This document shows, piece by piece, positions 7,388 through 15,613 of a stretch of 41,436 nt of DNA. This DNA is from Methanoregula sp. (GTDB lineage: Archaea; Halobacteriota; Methanomicrobia; Methanomicrobiales; Methanospirillaceae), in NCBI GenBank assembly GCA_026394655.1, contig JAPKXU010000050.1:1-41436 (forward strand), in the 5' to 3' direction. Each line of letters starts with the position of its first letter. Position 1 is the stretch's first letter. Under the pieces are notes generated by a model. The model was not told the DNA's origin, did no database searches, and was given only the letters and a program-made list of their open reading frames with translations. A program made the translations under genes and the position numbers.

Positions 7388-9499
7388 GTGGAGAAGACTG
7401 CTGATAAAAACGAGGCGGAACGATCCGAGGACTGGAGCCGGTTCTTAAAGAGCCGGTACAAGAAGCAGATTGGTGAACTCTCCCGCGAGTATCCTTATAA
7501 GCGGTCGCTTGTTATCGATTACCGGGACATCGAACGGTTCGGCAAAGCCGGGATTGTCCTCGCTGATGAACTTTTAGAGAACCCTGGCGCGGTACTCGAA
7601 GATGTCTGGGACGCAATAAAAGACAACCAGTTGATCCGTACAAAGGATGGCAAAGAACCGCGCGGGATCAATATACGGTTCACCAATCTCCCGAAAAAGA
7701 CGGCGATACGAAACATCCGGTCCGAGGATATCAACAAATTTGTTTCTGTTGAGGGCATCCTCCGGAAGATCACCGAAGTCCGACCCCGTGTTATTGAAGC
7801 GATCTTCAAATGTCCTGCCGGGCACTTCACAGTAAAGAAACAGAAGTACGGTAAGTTTATCGAACCTGACGGATGCTCTGTAGATGGCTGCACGTTCAAA
7901 AAACTGGAACTGATCGCGAAACGTTCCAAGTTTGTCGATTCCCAGAAACTCCGTGTTCAGGAATCTCCTGAAGGGCTCCGGGGCGGGGAACAACCCCAGA
8001 CGCTCGATATCGATGTGACTGACGACCTCGCGAACAAGGTAGCGCCGGGCGATCGGGTGATTATAAACGGTATCCTCCGCTCGATGCAGCGCATCGTGAA
8101 AGGCGAGAAGAGCACCGTCTTTGATATCTTCCTTGAATGCAACTCGATCGAGATCGCAGAGAAGGAGTTTGAAGAGGTCGAGATCGATGAGACAGCAGAA
8201 AACGAGATCAAAAAACTTTCCACAGACCCGCAGATCTACCGGAAGATCATCCACTCGATCGCACCCACCATCTACGGCAACGAAGACGTGAAAGAGGCGA
8301 TTGCCCTGCAGATCTTTGGCGGCATCGCAAAGGACATGCCGGACCAGACCCGGCTGCGCGGCGACATCCATGTGCTCCTCATCGGAGATCCCGGTATCGC
8401 CAAGAGCCAGCTGTTGCGGTACGTGGTGAAACTTTCGCCGCGTGCGATCTACACGAGCGGGCAGTCCTCCACCTCTGCCGGGCTCACGGCAACTGCGGTA
8501 AAGGACGAGTTCGGGGACGGGCGCTGGACACTCGAAGCAGGGGCGCTTGTGCTCGCCGACATGGGTATAGCTGCCGTCGATGAGATGGACAAGATGGAGA
8601 AGGGGGATCGCTCCGCGCTGCACGAGGCGATGGAGCAGCAGACCATCAGCGTTGCAAAAGCCGGGATCACGGCGACCTTAAAGTCCCGGTGTGCCCTCCT
8701 GGGTGCCGCGAACCCGAAGTACGGGAGGTTCGACATGTACGGCGACATCTCCGACCAGATCAACATGCCCCCGTCCCTCCTTTCCCGTTTCGATCTCATC
8801 TTTATCATGACCGATATACCGGAGCAGAAACGTGACCTTGCGATCGCTGAACACATTTTAAAGGCACATACTGTCGGGGAACTGATGGCGCAGCACAAGA
8901 AAACGCCCATTCCCGGGGTAACGGATGAGTACATCCAGCAGCAGTTGAAGCCGGTGATGCCGGACATCGATCCCGGGCTCTTCCGCAAGTACGTCGCGTA
9001 CTCGAAACGCTCCTGCTTCCCGCTTCTCTCGCTCGAAGCAAAGGAGGCGCTTGTCTCCTATTATCTCAAGCTCAGGGGTATCGCAGCGCCAAACAAGCCG
9101 GTGCCGGTGACTGCGCGGCAGCTCGAGGCGCTCGTACGGCTTGCCGAGGCAAGCGCCCGTATACGGCTCTCAAACACGATCGAGCTTGCCGACGCAGAGC
9201 GTGTCATCCATATCGTGGACGCCTGCCTGCGCCAGATCGCATATGATGCGAAGACCGGAAACTTTGACATCGACAAGGTGGTAACAGGCATATCGAAAGA
9301 GAAGCGGGACATCGTGCGGGTGATCAAGGACGCGATCCGCGACATTGGCGGGGAAGGACGTCGTGCCGCAATCGAACAGGTGATCGAAGCGGTGGCATCC
9401 AAGGGGTTCGCCCATGACAAGGTGCGGGAGGGGATCGATATGCTTCTCCGTAATGGTGAAGCGATGGAACCCAAGTCGGGGATCATCCAGTTAATCTGA
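7388..9499 (+). CDS. mcm: MCM replicative DNA helicase
   Basis: A 703-residue minichromosome maintenance protein, the hexameric 3'-5' helicase of archaeal replication. The order is an N-terminal domain with a zinc site (Cys142, His146, Cys163, Cys168), an OB-fold region, then the AAA+ core. The core has Walker A GDPGIAKS (333-340), Walker B AAVDEMD (395-401) and the arginine finger SRFD (466-469). A C-terminal winged-helix region starts at about 630. The start is GTG 7388; a GAGG Shine-Dalgarno overlaps the rfcS stop, supporting translational coupling. There is no intein, unlike some archaeal MCMs. Length and motifs are normal for the family. Confidence 0.96.
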   Translation: MEKTADKNEAERSEDWSRFLKSRYKKQIGELSREYPYKRSLVIDYRDIERFGKAGIVLADELLENPGAVLEDVWDAIKDNQLIRTKDGKEPRGINIRFTNLPKKTAIRNIRSEDINKFVSVEGILRKITEVRPRVIEAIFKCPAGHFTVKKQKYGKFIEPDGCSVDGCTFKKLELIAKRSKFVDSQKLRVQESPEGLRGGEQPQTLDIDVTDDLANKVAPGDRVIINGILRSMQRIVKGEKSTVFDIFLECNSIEIAEKEFEEVEIDETAENEIKKLSTDPQIYRKIIHSIAPTIYGNEDVKEAIALQIFGGIAKDMPDQTRLRGDIHVLLIGDPGIAKSQLLRYVVKLSPRAIYTSGQSSTSAGLTATAVKDEFGDGRWTLEAGALVLADMGIAAVDEMDKMEKGDRSALHEAMEQQTISVAKAGITATLKSRCALLGAANPKYGRFDMYGDISDQINMPPSLLSRFDLIFIMTDIPEQKRDLAIAEHILKAHTVGELMAQHKKTPIPGVTDEYIQQQLKPVMPDIDPGLFRKYVAYSKRSCFPLLSLEAKEALVSYYLKLRGIAAPNKPVPVTARQLEALVRLAEASARIRLSNTIELADAERVIHIVDACLRQIAYDAKTGNFDIDKVVTGISKEKRDIVRVIKDAIRDIGGEGRRAAIEQVIEAVASKGFAHDKVREGIDMLLRNGEAMEPKSGIIQLI

Positions 9500-9595
9500 T
9501 GTGGTAAAACGAACCGTTGCGACTCCAAAAAGAACCATATGCAACGGGATACTGCAATTGCTGCGAAAAAACGAAGCGGACGTGTGGAGATGACA

Positions 9596-9949
9596 ATGAA
9601 AAGCGACAGGGAACTGGCATGCTTTGAAGCGGGGATCAAACTCGGGGCGCTCTATCACCAATGGGTAGGGACACCTATATCCAGAAAATCAGCGGAGAGC
9701 GTGGAGACCGCGATTGAGAAAGCGGTAGTCCTTCAGCCGTTTGTGGAAGAGATCACGGTGCGTCTCGACCGGAAACTGATGACAGAGAACGTCTTTGGGT
9801 ACAGTGAACTGTCGGGGCTGATGTTTGACGTTGAAATCACGACACGCGTCGGGTTTGCGTATTGCCGTGCACGACTTCACCCGGATGCAAAATATCCCCT
9901 GATGCAGATCGTGGAGTGTCATGAAATCCCCCACATTTCCCATCACTGA
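9596..9949 (+). CDS. mptD: Archaeal dihydroneopterin aldolase MptD
   Basis: A 117-residue protein of the DUF372 / MptD family (PF04038), which cleaves 7,8-dihydroneopterin to 6-hydroxymethyldihydropterin in methanopterin synthesis. Recognised by FEAGIKLGALYHQWVGTP near the N-terminus, the FGYSELSG segment and the C-terminal YPLMQIVE. The frame is open upstream to 9539, but GGAG at 9586-9589 is ideally placed for ATG 9596, and the family starts close to this point. It overlaps the next gene by 29 nt. It belongs to the plus-strand run rfcS-mcm-mptD-TatD-like. Confident of the family; the reaction is taken from characterised homologues. Confidence 0.83.
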   Translation: MKSDRELACFEAGIKLGALYHQWVGTPISRKSAESVETAIEKAVVLQPFVEEITVRLDRKLMTENVFGYSELSGLMFDVEITTRVGFAYCRARLHPDAKYPLMQIVECHEIPHISHH

Positions 9950-10751
9950 TGACCATATCCACCTCGACCCGTTGAACGGACGGGGTATCGCGGCGGCAAA
10001 GGATTTTTTGCACGCTGGGGGCACTCATCTCTTTCTCGTCTCAAAGCCGTCATGGTCGCTCTCGGTTCACCCGGATTGCGGCGCTGACTATGCACGAGTC
10101 TTTGACGAGACACTCCGCGTCGCTGAACTGGTATCAGCTACCGGGATTGTCGTTTTTCCGGTGCTTGGCGTGCACCCGGCAGAGATCAGCCGGCTTGCGG
10201 AACGAATGCCTCTCCCCCGTGCTGCGGAAGTGATGCAGGAAGGGCTTGACTGTGCAGCCCGGTATGTCCGGGAAGGTCGGGCTGTTGCACTCAAGAGCGG
10301 CAGACCGCATTACGAGGTCACGACAGAGGTTCTTGCAGCATCGAACATTGTCCTTGCCCATGCACTCACGCTTGCTCACGATTGCCGGTGCGCCCTCCAG
10401 GTTCACGCAGAGACCGGTCCGTGCAGTGATATCATCGGCATGGCACAAACAGCCGGTGTCCCGGTCGAGCGTGTAGTGAAGCATTACGGTTCACCGGATA
10501 CACCACTGCACCCGTCACTCATCGCAAAGCACGAAGCAATTCCGGCAATGGCGCGGGAACACCGGGTGTTTACGATGGAGAGCGATTACATGGACGAGAA
10601 CTCGCGACCCGGTGCGGTGATTGGTCCGAAATCGGTACCGAGGTTCACGAAGAAATTGCTCGATGCAGGATTAATTGATGAGGATGCCTGTCACCGGATC
10701 CATGCGGAAACCATCGAACGGGTGTATGGGGTTACGATCTCCCTTGCCTGA
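9921..10751 (+). CDS. TatD-like metal-dependent hydrolase
   Basis: A 276-residue TIM-barrel amidohydrolase of the TatD-related group. Metal-ligand motifs are in the family order: DHIHLD (His12, His14) near the N-terminus, LKSGRPHYEV in the middle, QVHAETG, KHYG, and ESDYMDENSRPG with the late Asp. Bacterial TatD proteins are 3'-5' nucleases, but this archaeal branch is uncharacterised, so the substrate is open. The start ATG 9921 has GTGGAG 4 nt upstream and lies inside mptD, so the two are probably translationally coupled. Cytoplasmic; no signal or membrane segment. Confidence 0.78.
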   Translation: MKSPTFPITDDHIHLDPLNGRGIAAAKDFLHAGGTHLFLVSKPSWSLSVHPDCGADYARVFDETLRVAELVSATGIVVFPVLGVHPAEISRLAERMPLPRAAEVMQEGLDCAARYVREGRAVALKSGRPHYEVTTEVLAASNIVLAHALTLAHDCRCALQVHAETGPCSDIIGMAQTAGVPVERVVKHYGSPDTPLHPSLIAKHEAIPAMAREHRVFTMESDYMDENSRPGAVIGPKSVPRFTKKLLDAGLIDEDACHRIHAETIERVYGVTISLA

Positions 10752-10765
10752 CGCTCCAACTCACA

Positions 10766-10773
10766 CTTTTTAA
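10766..10773 (+). promoter_or_regulatory. TATA box of the DUF424 gene
   Basis: CTTTTTAAT is centred about 28 nt before ATG 10798, with no Shine-Dalgarno between. This is the spacing expected of a leaderless archaeal transcript. It would start a second transcript inside the plus-strand gene run. Confidence 0.5.
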
Positions 10774-10797
10774 TCCCTGCCTGTCAATTAGTGATCA

Positions 10798-11091
10798 ATG
10801 TTTTTGAAGATCCACCGTTCGCCCGGCTGCCCGGACGTGATTGCTGTCTGTGATGCTGAACTGTTGAACACGACCATTACCCATGGCGATCTCGCGGTGC
10901 AGGTGCATGACAGTTTTTATGGCACGCAGCGCGTGAATGCGGCTGAGGTTGAAGAGGCATTGAATAAGGGAGATAGCATCAACCTCATGGGGGAACGAGT
11001 GGTTGCCATTGCTATCAAAATGGGACTCGCTGGCAAGAACGACTGTATCATGATCGGTCAGGTACCTCATCTCCAGATCTACAACTTATGA
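10798..11091 (+). CDS. DUF424 family protein
   Basis: A 97-residue protein matching the archaeal DUF424 family (PF04242): MFLKIHRSPG at the start, DSFYG, and the end block NLMGERVVAIAIKMGL. Function unknown; in many euryarchaea it sits next to translation and ribosome-biogenesis genes, as here beside NMD3. Its ATG is preceded by a TATA-like box at leaderless spacing. The stop codon overlaps the start of the 40-codon ORF by ATGA. Confidence 0.82.
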   Translation: MFLKIHRSPGCPDVIAVCDAELLNTTITHGDLAVQVHDSFYGTQRVNAAEVEEALNKGDSINLMGERVVAIAIKMGLAGKNDCIMIGQVPHLQIYNL

Positions 11092-11210
11092 TGACATCCA
11101 ACGAATGCGGTGAATCTGATCAGGATCAGATTCAAAATCATAACAGCGACTACGATAATCACGATGATCAAAATCAGGTGCTTACCGGTTTTTCGCAGGA
11201 AGGAGTGTAA
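11088..11210 (+). CDS. Candidate 40-residue acidic/amide-rich small protein
   Basis: This short frame fills the gap between the DUF424 gene and the NMD3-like gene. It begins MMTSNECGESDQ, continues with a run of Asp, Asn, Gln and His, and ends TGFSQEGV. Its ATG overlaps the DUF424 stop (ATGA), the same coupling used by proven gene pairs in this window, and its TAA lies 2 nt before the NMD3 ATG. The NMD3 Shine-Dalgarno (GGAAGGAG) lies in its last codons. No family is recognised and the composition is low-complexity. It could be a real small protein, a leader that couples translation, or chance. A second ATG follows the first directly. Confidence 0.4.
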   Translation: MMTSNECGESDQDQIQNHNSDYDNHDDQNQVLTGFSQEGV

Positions 11211-11212
11211 GT

Positions 11213-12280
11213 ATGGCAGAACAAGAACCATCAGCGCTTAAAAATATCCAGCAGCGGTTCTGCCCCAAGTGTGGGAAACCATCGGAAAATGACGGGCTCT
11301 GCAACCAGTGCCGGGTAAAAAATACTGAATGGGTTACCTGTGATCGGCGGGTGACACATATCCATTGCCCGAGTTGCGGTGCGGCAAAACAGGTGAATAC
11401 CTGGACAGATACAGACCGGGAACGAGCTGATCTGGCACCGGAACTGGCACGGAGCGCGGTACACTTTCATCCCGATGTGAAGCGATCTTCAATCGCTGTC
11501 ACCGTGCTGGACCTGAGTGTCAACCGTTCCCGCGCCACACTCATGATCAAAGGGACGCTCTATGGGCTTCCGGTTGAGAAGGAATGTACGGTCGAGCTCG
11601 CGTGGCACAAAGAGCAGTGCGACCGGTGCAACCGGATCACTGGCAGTTATTACGAAGGGCTCGTGCAGGTCCGGGCAGAAGACCGGCTGCCAAGTCCGTT
11701 TGAGATCCAGACTGCGGGCACGATCGCGACACATCTTGAAGATTCGCTACAGGCAGGGGGCGAGCGTTTGTCCTATATTTCGGATGTTACTGAGACAAAG
11801 GACGGGCTCGATATCACGGTTGGTTCCCAGCACATCGGTTTATTAATTGTTCAGGGAATCACCGCACAGCTCGGAGGCAGGTATACCACGCACCCGAAAC
11901 TAGTCGGCGAAAAGAACGGCAGGCAGCTCTTCCGGATCACATACCTCGTTCGCCTTCCATATTACCAGAGGCACGATGTCGTGCTGGTCGGGAAAAATTA
12001 TGCCGAGGTGGAGCAGGTCGAGACACGCCGGGTGAGGATCTTCGATCTCACAGAGGGCAGGGGTCGTTCGATCAATACTGATATGGTCACTCGGCGGATC
12101 GGGAATGCGCGGTTGGCAGAGCAGGCACTTGTTGCGTATGTCACCGGTGACATGGTAGGCGTGCTTGATCCCGTTACCTGTGCGACAACTGAATGCCGGA
12201 AGATGCCGTGGCTTGAGACAAAAGCCGGGGAGTATGTCCATATCCTGCGGGATGGCGCACGGCTCGTCCTTGTCAGGTGA
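11213..12280 (+). CDS. NMD3-like protein, large-subunit export/biogenesis factor homologue
   Basis: A 355-residue archaeal homologue of NMD3, which in eukaryotes escorts the 60S subunit. The N-terminal 150 residues carry several zinc-binding pairs: FCPKCG (17-21), CNQC, CPSCG, CDRC. The NMD3 N-terminal domain and then beta-rich OB/SH3-like parts follow, with AEVEQVETRRVRIFDL in the C-terminal third. Archaea have no nuclear export, so the role is presumably ribosome biogenesis or quality control (inference). A strong GGAAGGAG Shine-Dalgarno fixes ATG 11213. Four nucleotides separate it from taw2, consistent with an RNA/translation operon. Confidence 0.85.
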   Translation: MAEQEPSALKNIQQRFCPKCGKPSENDGLCNQCRVKNTEWVTCDRRVTHIHCPSCGAAKQVNTWTDTDRERADLAPELARSAVHFHPDVKRSSIAVTVLDLSVNRSRATLMIKGTLYGLPVEKECTVELAWHKEQCDRCNRITGSYYEGLVQVRAEDRLPSPFEIQTAGTIATHLEDSLQAGGERLSYISDVTETKDGLDITVGSQHIGLLIVQGITAQLGGRYTTHPKLVGEKNGRQLFRITYLVRLPYYQRHDVVLVGKNYAEVEQVETRRVRIFDLTEGRGRSINTDMVTRRIGNARLAEQALVAYVTGDMVGVLDPVTCATTECRKMPWLETKAGEYVHILRDGARLVLVR

Positions 12281-12283
12281 AGG

Positions 12284-13162
12284 ATGAGAGTTCGGGCTGT
12301 GCCAAAGGACCAGCTCCCGAAAATTTCCGGAGAGAGCTGGATCGACCGGAACCGGAGCCCGTATGCGGAGGGAGAGACTGCATGGGTTCCGGTGCGGGAC
12401 GGCGAGCCATACACCCGCGAGATCCCGGAACGCTGCCGGTACGCGGGCAGGGGATTTGTCATGATCGGGAACGTGGCGGTATGCCACGGGAAAAGACCGC
12501 CCCAAAAAGAAGTTGACGAGATTGTCAGCTTCCGTCATCCGGATGGGGTTCTCTGGATCGATGCGCTGGAGGATGCGACCCGTACTCCAAAGACTGAGGT
12601 GCTCTGGGGCACTGCCGGGGAGGTATGCCACCGTGAAAGCGGGTATGTCTACTTCCTTAACCCCCGCACCGTCATGTTTGCGCAGGGGAACCGGAACGAG
12701 AAAATGCGGATGGCGAGGCTCGTCCGTGACGGGCAGACTGGTGCGCGGGTGGCGGATATGTTCGCCGGTATCGGGTACTTCACTATCCCGATGGCAGGAA
12801 GCGGTGCCTCCGTTCATGCGATGGAGATAAACCCGGTGGCATTTGGATATCTCACGCGCAATATCGAAGAGAACCATCTTTCCGTGCAGGTGCAGCCGGC
12901 ACTTGGAGATTGTCGGGATCTCATGACCGGCGAATATGACCGTGTCGTGATGGGGCACTTTGATGCAATTTGCATGCTCCCAAAGGTCATGAAACATGTG
13001 CATCCCGGGAGCGTTATCCACGTCCACAGCATCGGTGCTGTAGAGAATGAGATCAAAACTGTCATTGAAGGCGCAGGTTTTTCTGCCACGATCGAAGTAC
13101 ATAAAGTGAAGAAATACCGCCCGCACGAATGGCACCTCGTGCAGGATGTGGGATTATCATGA
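12284..13162 (+). CDS. taw2: tRNA wybutosine-synthesis aminocarboxypropyltransferase Taw2
   Basis: A 292-residue SAM-binding enzyme of the Trm5/Tyw2 group. It transfers the 3-amino-3-carboxypropyl group of SAM to 4-demethylwyosine at position 37 of tRNA-Phe. Visible features are the NRNEKMRMARLV block, the SAM motif DMFAGIGYFTIPMA (about 166-179), and DRVVMGH. The last has Gly where the Trm5 m1G37 methylases have Asn-Leu-Pro, which favours Taw2 over Trm5. The start ATG is 4 nt after the upstream stop and the end overlaps coaBC by ATGA. Trm5 remains the main alternative. Confidence 0.82.
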   Translation: MRVRAVPKDQLPKISGESWIDRNRSPYAEGETAWVPVRDGEPYTREIPERCRYAGRGFVMIGNVAVCHGKRPPQKEVDEIVSFRHPDGVLWIDALEDATRTPKTEVLWGTAGEVCHRESGYVYFLNPRTVMFAQGNRNEKMRMARLVRDGQTGARVADMFAGIGYFTIPMAGSGASVHAMEINPVAFGYLTRNIEENHLSVQVQPALGDCRDLMTGEYDRVVMGHFDAICMLPKVMKHVHPGSVIHVHSIGAVENEIKTVIEGAGFSATIEVHKVKKYRPHEWHLVQDVGLS

Positions 13163-14334
13163 CCATACAGACGCTTGCCGGTAAACAGATCGTGATCGGT
13201 GTAACGGGGAGCATCGCTGCCGTTGAAACGGTGAAGCTCGTCCATGCGCTCCGCCGCAAGGGGGCAGATGTCATTCCAATCATGAGCGCTGCGGCGCAAG
13301 GGATTCTCCATCCTGATGCACTGACCTATGCGAGCGGACACCCGGCAATCATCCGGCTGTCAGGTGCGGTGGAGCATGTCACGTACTGTGGGGATGGTGG
13401 GAGTGCTGCACTCCTGCTCATCGCGCCCTGCACGGCAAACACGATCGGCAAGATCGCGTGCGGGATTGACGATACCCCGGTCACCACGTTTGCAACGACT
13501 GCGCTTGGCAGCGGCAAACCGCTCGTTGTCGTTCCCGCGATGCACCACAGCATGTACCGGCACCCGGCGGTGTGTAAGAATATCGAGACCTTAAAAAAGT
13601 GGGGCGTCGAGGTTGTCGACCCGTTAATCGAAGAAGAGAAGGCAAAGATCGCGGGCACTGATGAGATCGTCCTCCGGTGCGAGCGCGCTCTGATGGGACG
13701 CCCGTTAAAGGACAAGCGCGTCCTTATCACGAGCGGGCAATGCCGTGAGCCGGTTGATGATGTCCGGGTGTTGACGACTCGGTCCAGCGGGCTGATGGGG
13801 AGGGAACTGGCACTCCAGGCATTCCGGTTGGGGGCAGATGTGACGATTGTCCATCACGACACTGCCCCCTGTGTAAAAAACATCGCGGTCGAGACTGCAG
13901 GGGAGATGCGGGAAGCAGTGCACCGGTGTCTCCGACAGAATGGTGCAGACTATTACATCAGCGCGGCGGCGATCTCGGATTTTGCCCCGAAGAGAACGAA
14001 AGGAAAGATCCCAAGCGGCAGACCGTTGAAACTGGATCTCGAACCCCTCCCAAAGATCCTTGATGAAGTGGCAAAGGAATATATGACAAAAATCATCGCG
14101 TTCAAGATCGGGGAAAATACGGAGAAACAGGCGAAGGCGATGCTTGGGAAAGGCGCTGTAATGGTCGTGACAAATACTCCGGAGACCATGGGAAGCGAGC
14201 GAGGGGAGTATATCTGCCTGACAAAAGAGGCCCGGGTGCCGGTATCGGGCACAAAAGAGGAGATCGCTACTGCAATCTGGGATGTGATCTTTAAGGAAGT
14301 ACCGGTAAGGCGCGAAACTTTATCTAAAAAATGA
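13159..14334 (+). CDS. coaBC: Bifunctional phosphopantothenoylcysteine decarboxylase / phosphopantothenate-cysteine ligase
   Basis: A 391-residue CoaBC, performing two steps of CoA synthesis: ligation of cysteine to 4'-phosphopantothenate and FMN-dependent decarboxylation. The N-terminal flavoprotein domain (about 1-175) has GVTGSIAAVE, IAPCTANTIGKIACGI and PAMHHSMY with the catalytic-type His. The C-terminal ligase domain has VLITSGQCREPVDDVRVLT, SSGLMGRELA and ISAAAISDFAP. ATG 13159 overlaps the taw2 stop; an in-frame ATG at 13129 exists but would extend into taw2 and adds non-conserved residues. The other archaeal CoA genes start 412 nt downstream. Confidence 0.94.
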   Translation: MTIQTLAGKQIVIGVTGSIAAVETVKLVHALRRKGADVIPIMSAAAQGILHPDALTYASGHPAIIRLSGAVEHVTYCGDGGSAALLLIAPCTANTIGKIACGIDDTPVTTFATTALGSGKPLVVVPAMHHSMYRHPAVCKNIETLKKWGVEVVDPLIEEEKAKIAGTDEIVLRCERALMGRPLKDKRVLITSGQCREPVDDVRVLTTRSSGLMGRELALQAFRLGADVTIVHHDTAPCVKNIAVETAGEMREAVHRCLRQNGADYYISAAAISDFAPKRTKGKIPSGRPLKLDLEPLPKILDEVAKEYMTKIIAFKIGENTEKQAKAMLGKGAVMVVTNTPETMGSERGEYICLTKEARVPVSGTKEEIATAIWDVIFKEVPVRRETLSKK

Positions 14335-14746
14335 TTTTTCGAACTGGGTCACCGCACGTTTTAGGATCCTTCAGCCGTTTGAAGCAGGTAGATTTTTTCA
14401 ATCGATTTTCTTACGAGAAAGGTAAATGAGCCGCCGCGGGGGCGTCCCTTCGGGCACGGCGGAATCCTCGTTCGCGAGGGTTTGAGGTCGGAGCGAGATC
14501 TCCCAATCAACATGATACATCAAAATGAATTTTCCACCATATTTCACTAAAGAACTGGTTAATCGTTGCGAGACCCGTTTGCATTTCCACTTGCTGCCGA
14601 ACTATTCCCCACAGACCCTTCCCGAATTCCCCCTAGTGCCAGGACAATAAACGGGTACCAGATACACAAAAATCCCTCGCCAACCGGTGATCGCAACTCC
14701 TTAAAGCACCGCACACCAAACCTCTTCACACATACTGCTGACAGCC
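14335..14746. other. 412-nt intergenic stretch with GC-rich structured block
   Basis: No gene is seen. The A/T-rich flanks enclose a GC-rich, hairpin-forming block at 14431-14503 (separate entry). TTAAAG at about 14700 may be a weak TATA for the pantoate kinase gene. Confidence 0.45.
14431..14503. other. GC-rich cluster of hairpins, possible structured RNA or element remnant
   Basis: Three stems follow one another: CCGCCG (14431-14436) with CGGCGG (14457-14462); CCTCG-TTCG-CGAGG (14466-14479), a perfect 5-bp stem with a tetraloop; and GGAG (14490-14493) with CTCC (14500-14503). The flanks are A/T-rich. It shares the string GGAATCCTC with the repeat near the right end of the window, but the rest does not align. 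No CDS is supported here. Confidence 0.45.
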
Positions 14747-15613
14747 ATGACTCCTCCATCTGTGACTGCATTCTGTCCGGGGCATATCTCCGGGTACTTC
14801 AAGCGCGTTGACGGGCACGATCTGGCAACCACGGGAAGCATTGGCGCCGGCATCGTTATCGATGAAGGGGTGACTGCCACTGCCCACACCTCCCGCACGC
14901 CAGTCGTCCGTATCGAGCAGATCGACCGGAACGGTCGGCGCCATGAGATTGCGCAGGACTCACCGCCTATCATCTCTGCCATGAACCGCATCGGTATATC
15001 GGCATCGGTTGTCACAACATGCCGTCTTCCTATCGGTGCCGGTTTCGGGCTCTCCGCAGCCGCACTGCTGGCGAGCCTGACCGCCATAAACCGTCTGGCA
15101 GAATGTAGCATGAACCCGGAGGAGATCGCAGAGATCGCGCACGAGACCGAGGTCACCTACCGCACCGGGCTCGGGGATGTCGCTGCGTGCCAAGGGGGCG
15201 GGCGGGTAGTCCGTTCCGGTGCGGGGATCAAAGGACAGATCGAACGCCGGTATGATCTTACCGAACCGCTCTTTGCAGTCAGTTTCGGACCCATCCACAC
15301 ACCAACTGTACTCGGTTCACCAGCACAGATGGCACGGGTGACTGCTGCATTCCCTCCGGCATCGCCCGGAAGCGTCGCAGATCTTTTCCGGCTCTCCCGT
15401 GAATTTGCGGAGAAGAGCGGGCTCGTAACCCCGAAAGTGAGAGAAGTGCTTCTCGCGTGTGACACGGTCAATGTCCCGGTGAGCATGACGATGCTGGGAA
15501 ACGGTGTCTTTGCCTATGGAGCCCGCGCTGGTGCAGTGCTCCGGGCATTTGGCGAGCTATACGAGATGCATATGGCTGAATGCGGTGTCCGTATCGTGGA
15601 GACATCGCCATGA
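14747..15613 (+). CDS. Pantoate kinase
   Basis: A 288-residue GHMP-family kinase of the archaeal pantoate kinase group, phosphorylating pantoate to 4-phosphopantoate. It shows FCPGHISGYF at the N-terminus, the GHMP ATP loop PIGAGFGLSAAAL (about 96-108), and a C-terminal SMTMLGNGVFAYG block. The next gene encodes the partner enzyme and overlaps by ATGA, which strongly supports the assignment. In most archaea this pair replaces bacterial PanC and PanK. The start ATG 14747 gives the usual family length. No clear Shine-Dalgarno. Confidence 0.9.
   Translation: MTPPSVTAFCPGHISGYFKRVDGHDLATTGSIGAGIVIDEGVTATAHTSRTPVVRIEQIDRNGRRHEIAQDSPPIISAMNRIGISASVVTTCRLPIGAGFGLSAAALLASLTAINRLAECSMNPEEIAEIAHETEVTYRTGLGDVAACQGGGRVVRSGAGIKGQIERRYDLTEPLFAVSFGPIHTPTVLGSPAQMARVTAAFPPASPGSVADLFRLSREFAEKSGLVTPKVREVLLACDTVNVPVSMTMLGNGVFAYGARAGAVLRAFGELYEMHMAECGVRIVETSP

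Noticed and set aside
7574-8623. 349-codon minus-strand frame inside mcm
   Set aside because: It is antisense to the MCM core, which is unmistakable; GC-rich genes create such shadows.
11900-13135. 411-codon minus-strand frame opposite NMD3 and taw2
   Set aside because: It is antisense to two genes with clear motifs and good start signals, and has no recognisable domain.
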